A stretch of 45,639 nt of DNA, from positions 1 to 45,639 of the IMG/VR virus record IMGVR_UViG_3300045885_000140; one strand, given 5' to 3'. Positions 43,274-45,639 of the stretch are shown piece after piece. The position numbers and the translations under genes are program-made. The notes under the pieces are model-generated. The model saw only the letters and a program-made list of their open reading frames with translations. It did not search any database and had not been told where the DNA came from. Within the stretch, counting starts at the first letter, position 1. Every line of letters starts with the position of its first letter. Source of the stretch: a virus.

Positions 43274-45639
43274 CTACGTCTCCTGCAGCTCCAGACGCTC
43301 AGCGCGCACCGGGATGTTGTCGGTGATGCGCACCTCGTACGAGCGGCGCAAGAAGTCGCCGTTGCGGAACCAGCGCGTGCGATCTCCGTTCAGGCTGCGC
43401 GCGCGGTAGTGCGAAAAGTTCTGGCAGTCGTCGTCGGAGAAGCGCATCATCACGTTGCCGCTCGCGCGGTCGCTGACGAAGTCGGCCCAGACAGCGAACT
43501 TCGGCACCGACTCCGCCTCCTGATCGTGACGCTCGCGGCGCACGACCCAGTCCATGTACACGTCGTTGTCGCGGTAGACGGACGGCGTGAACTCGTAGAG
43601 CTTGCCGTTCGACTTGTCCTGCATGATCTGCTTGTTCTGGTAGGCGCAGGCAGCGACTGCAGGGAAGTCGTCTTCGCTCCAGCCGGTCGCGGTGCCGGTG
43701 CCCGAGCTGGTGCCCGAGTAGCTCGTGCCGCCGAGGTACCACGAGAACGCCGTGCCGCTCTCGCGGCGCACGTTGTAGGTGCCGTTCAGCGCAGTGTGCG
43801 TGCCGCCGAAGGCGCTGATCACCGCAACGTCGCCGTCGGCGAAGGAGTGCGTGCCGGTGCCGGTCGCGGTGCCGTTCGCCGTCACGACGTTCGAGAGCGC
43901 GTGCGTGAACGAGTCACGGCGCGTCGTCCAGATCGCCCACGAGGCCTGCCCGACATCGAACACGATCGAGACACCCGTGGTGCCGAGTCGGATGATGTAG
44001 TACGAGTGCCCGCCCACGCGAGCGGTGAGCGCGTCCACGTCCAGCAGATCGTCGGCGTCGAGGATGCGGTCGATGTCGGGCGTGGAGATCTTCTGCGGGC
44101 GCCCATCCTGAATCGTCGCGACGAAGCGTCCCTTCGCCGCCGACTGGCCCTGCGACTTCGCCTGCGCCACCCAGAAGCAGGCGTCGTCGATGAACGCGAG
44201 CGTGTCGCCGTCGGCGCAGCCGATCGTGAAGACGCCGTTCTGCACCGGCGCAAGCGGGCTGTTCGTCGGGTTGCCGGCGTTGAAGAAGAACTCGGTCGAG
44301 TACTGCCCGATCGCGACGACGTAGTTCTGGTAGCGCGTGAGCACGACGCCGCCGTCGGCCGCGAACTCCGCAGCGATGAAGTCGGCCGCGCCCCAGCTCG
44401 TCATGTCTTCCTCGGCGCTGTTCCAGACGTTGCCGTCCTTGTCCATGACGAAGAAGAACCCGTCGAGGTAGACGATGCCACGCACCGTGCGCGCCGGGTA
44501 ATCCGCGTCAGTGACGCGCGTGATGGTGTCAGTCGTCATGTCGAACTGGTAGAGCGCATCCGCGCTCTTGATCGCCAGCTCGGTGCGCAGGTAGTTCTGC
44601 TCGAAGTCGAAGAAGTCCCCGACCAGCGTCACCGACGAAAGCTGACCACCAGATCCGGCTCCAGCGCTCGACATCGAGTAGAGCCCGACATCGTCGGTGG
44701 TGCTGGCGCCCGGAATCGGAACGTGGACGATGATCTTGCCGCCGTGGTAGACGACGGCATTCTTGCCGTAGCCGACGCCCCACGATGAGGAAGTGATATT
44801 CGGATCACCAGTCCAAGTGCTCTGCAGCGTCCACGTCGCGAGCGCGTCGCTCGACGAGGCGATCTGGAGAGTGCGGGCGAGACCACCGTTGTACCACCCA
44901 ACGAGGTACACGTTGCCGCCGATCGCAATCGGCTCCGGGAAGTCGAGGCGCGTGTCGAGCCCGGACAGCACGTCGGTGCCGACCTCCGTGAAGAGCGTGC
45001 CGTTGTTGCTGGAGCTGTAGACCTTCGCGCCGTTCGACGAGGCGCCAGTGTGCCCGCCGATGGTGTACAGAATCCCGGATCTGGAGATCGCGTGGAAGCT
45101 CGTGCGCGCGACGCCGCCGGTGTTGTACGCCGGATTGGCCGAGACGAGCGTCCACGTCGCGCCGTCGGTGCTCGAATAGAGCGCATTGGTGGTCGTGGCG
45201 TCGTGAAAGGCGTACATCTTCCCGTCAGAGTGCGACACCACCGCATTCACCGCGAACGCCGGCATCCCGGTCGCCGCGCTCTGCTGCGTCCACGTCAGGA
45301 GGTCGGACGTGCGCCAGCAGTGCGAGTGAACGCCGACAGTGAACGACCAGCCGTGAACGAGGTACAGGTACCCGTCGTGAACTACGCAGCGCCACGTCGC
45401 CGAGCGCGGGTAGCTCGCGGTGTTGTCCGCAACGTCAACGACGTTCGACCAGCTCGCCCCTTGGTCGTACGAGATGAAGACCGTGAAGCGGTTGCTGGAG
45501 AGGTACTGCGATCCGTTGGTGTCGTGCCCGCCGATCGCCACCAGCACGCCACGGAACACGATCAGCGAGTAGGTCGCCATCTTGTTCGACGAGCCACTCG
45601 TAGGCGTGAGCCCGTCCGACTGCGTCGCCGTGAACGACG
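43274..45639 (-). CDS. P22 gp10-like tail stabilisation protein, main part (start lies at 389)
   Basis: This holds the last 745 residues of the 875-residue protein that begins at 389-1; because 45513-45639 repeats the window start, the frame is also open to the end here. The N-terminal insert contains Asp-box/BNR-like units (SYDQGASWSNV, STDGATWTLV, SSDALATWTL) that suggest a beta-propeller. The C-terminus (FAVWADFVSDRASGNVMMRF, SDDDCQNFSHYRARSLNGDR, YEVRITDNIPVRAERLEL) is the conserved end of P22 gp10-like stabilisation proteins. P22 gp10 has 472 residues, so a propeller-like insertion of about 350 residues is notable. Confidence 0.83.
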   Translation of the reverse strand, partial: SFTATQSDGLTPTSGSSNKMATYSLIVFRGVLVAIGGHDTNGSQYLSSNRFTVFISYDQGASWSNVVDVADNTASYPRSATWRCVVHDGYLYLVHGWSFTVGVHSHCWRTSDLLTWTQQSAATGMPAFAVNAVVSHSDGKMYAFHDATTTNALYSSTDGATWTLVSANPAYNTGGVARTSFHAISRSGILYTIGGHTGASSNGAKVYSSSNNGTLFTEVGTDVLSGLDTRLDFPEPIAIGGNVYLVGWYNGGLARTLQIASSSDALATWTLQSTWTGDPNITSSSWGVGYGKNAVVYHGGKIIVHVPIPGASTTDDVGLYSMSSAGAGSGGQLSSVTLVGDFFDFEQNYLRTELAIKSADALYQFDMTTDTITRVTDADYPARTVRGIVYLDGFFFVMDKDGNVWNSAEEDMTSWGAADFIAAEFAADGGVVLTRYQNYVVAIGQYSTEFFFNAGNPTNSPLAPVQNGVFTIGCADGDTLAFIDDACFWVAQAKSQGQSAAKGRFVATIQDGRPQKISTPDIDRILDADDLLDVDALTARVGGHSYYIIRLGTTGVSIVFDVGQASWAIWTTRRDSFTHALSNVVTANGTATGTGTHSFADGDVAVISAFGGTHTALNGTYNVRRESGTAFSWYLGGTSYSGTSSGTGTATGWSEDDFPAVAACAYQNKQIMQDKSNGKLYEFTPSVYRDNDVYMDWVVRRERHDQEAESVPKFAVWADFVSDRASGNVMMRFSDDDCQNFSHYRARSLNGDRTRWFRNGDFLRRSYEVRITDNIPVRAERLELQET
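45513..45639. repeat. Terminal overlap, copy 2
   Basis: Exact repeat of bases 1-127; see copy 1. Confidence 0.93.

Noticed and set aside
42821-44788. 655-residue open frame on the plus strand
   Set aside because: Shadow of the gp10-like tail gene and its neighbour; GC-rich third positions keep antisense frames open in this genome.
1-45639. CRISPR arrays, insertion sequences or rRNA genes
   Set aside because: No regularly spaced direct repeats, transposase motifs or rRNA sequence were found on either strand.

Overview
This window reads as the complete genome of a temperate, short-tailed (podovirus-type) phage of a GC-rich Gram-negative bacterium, probably a proteobacterium, assembled from sequence data. 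The first 127 bases (1-127) are repeated exactly at the end (45513-45639). The gene for a P22 gp10-like tail protein runs in frame across that join, so the molecule is circular or circularly permuted with a unit length of 45512 bp. A tyrosine integrase with an adjacent DUF4224 excisionase-like gene, an attP-like repeat cluster and divergent Cro/CI-type regulators indicate lysogeny. The portal size, gp4-like and gp10-like tail proteins and large ejection-protein candidates indicate a P22-like tail machine.

The genome has two arms that diverge at about 18.7 kb and meet at a strong hairpin terminator at 35.29 kb. The leftward arm (18675 down to 1, then through the join to 35300) carries a YdaS/Cro-like regulator, a PrimPol-helicase replication protein, a PD-(D/E)XK endonuclease, the terminase subunits, a string of tiny genes, portal, scaffold, capsid and decoration genes, three sugar/methyl-transfer domains encoded by two genes inside the structural block, tail accessory genes, three large internal-virion or ejection candidates, a tail fibre, two further proteins that repeat the fibre's tip domain, and a small lipoprotein. 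Most neighbours overlap by 1 to 8 bases (TGATG, ATGA, GTGA), so translation is probably coupled.

The rightward arm (18848 to 35256) starts with a CI-like repressor. About a dozen small early proteins follow, several driven by near-consensus sigma70 promoters (TTGACA, 17-bp spacer, TACCAT-like) and a recurring GGAGACTGACA leader. Next comes a recombination module: SprT-like protease, SMARCAL1-like SNF2 helicase, Sak4-like ATPase, DUF669-type ssDNA-binding protein and Cas4-like nuclease. Then follow the integrase, the attP region, an initiator-like tRNA-Met, secreted proteins, and a lysis-position cassette with an L,D-transpeptidase-like protein and an Acb2-like anti-CBASS candidate. I recognised no classical endolysin.

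The most striking feature is a genome-wide palindrome, CTTTAAAG. Every TTTAAA I found (18) is preceded by C, and 16 of the 18 are exactly CTTTAAAG; by rough estimate fewer than one would be expected at this base composition. Four of the five intergenic copies sit at promoters or between the divergent regulators. The coding copies use TTA (Leu) or TTT-AAA (Phe-Lys) in a genome that otherwise prefers CTG/CTC and TTC-AAG. This looks like a distributed protein-binding site, perhaps comparable to the stoperators of cluster A mycobacteriophages, but its role is unknown.
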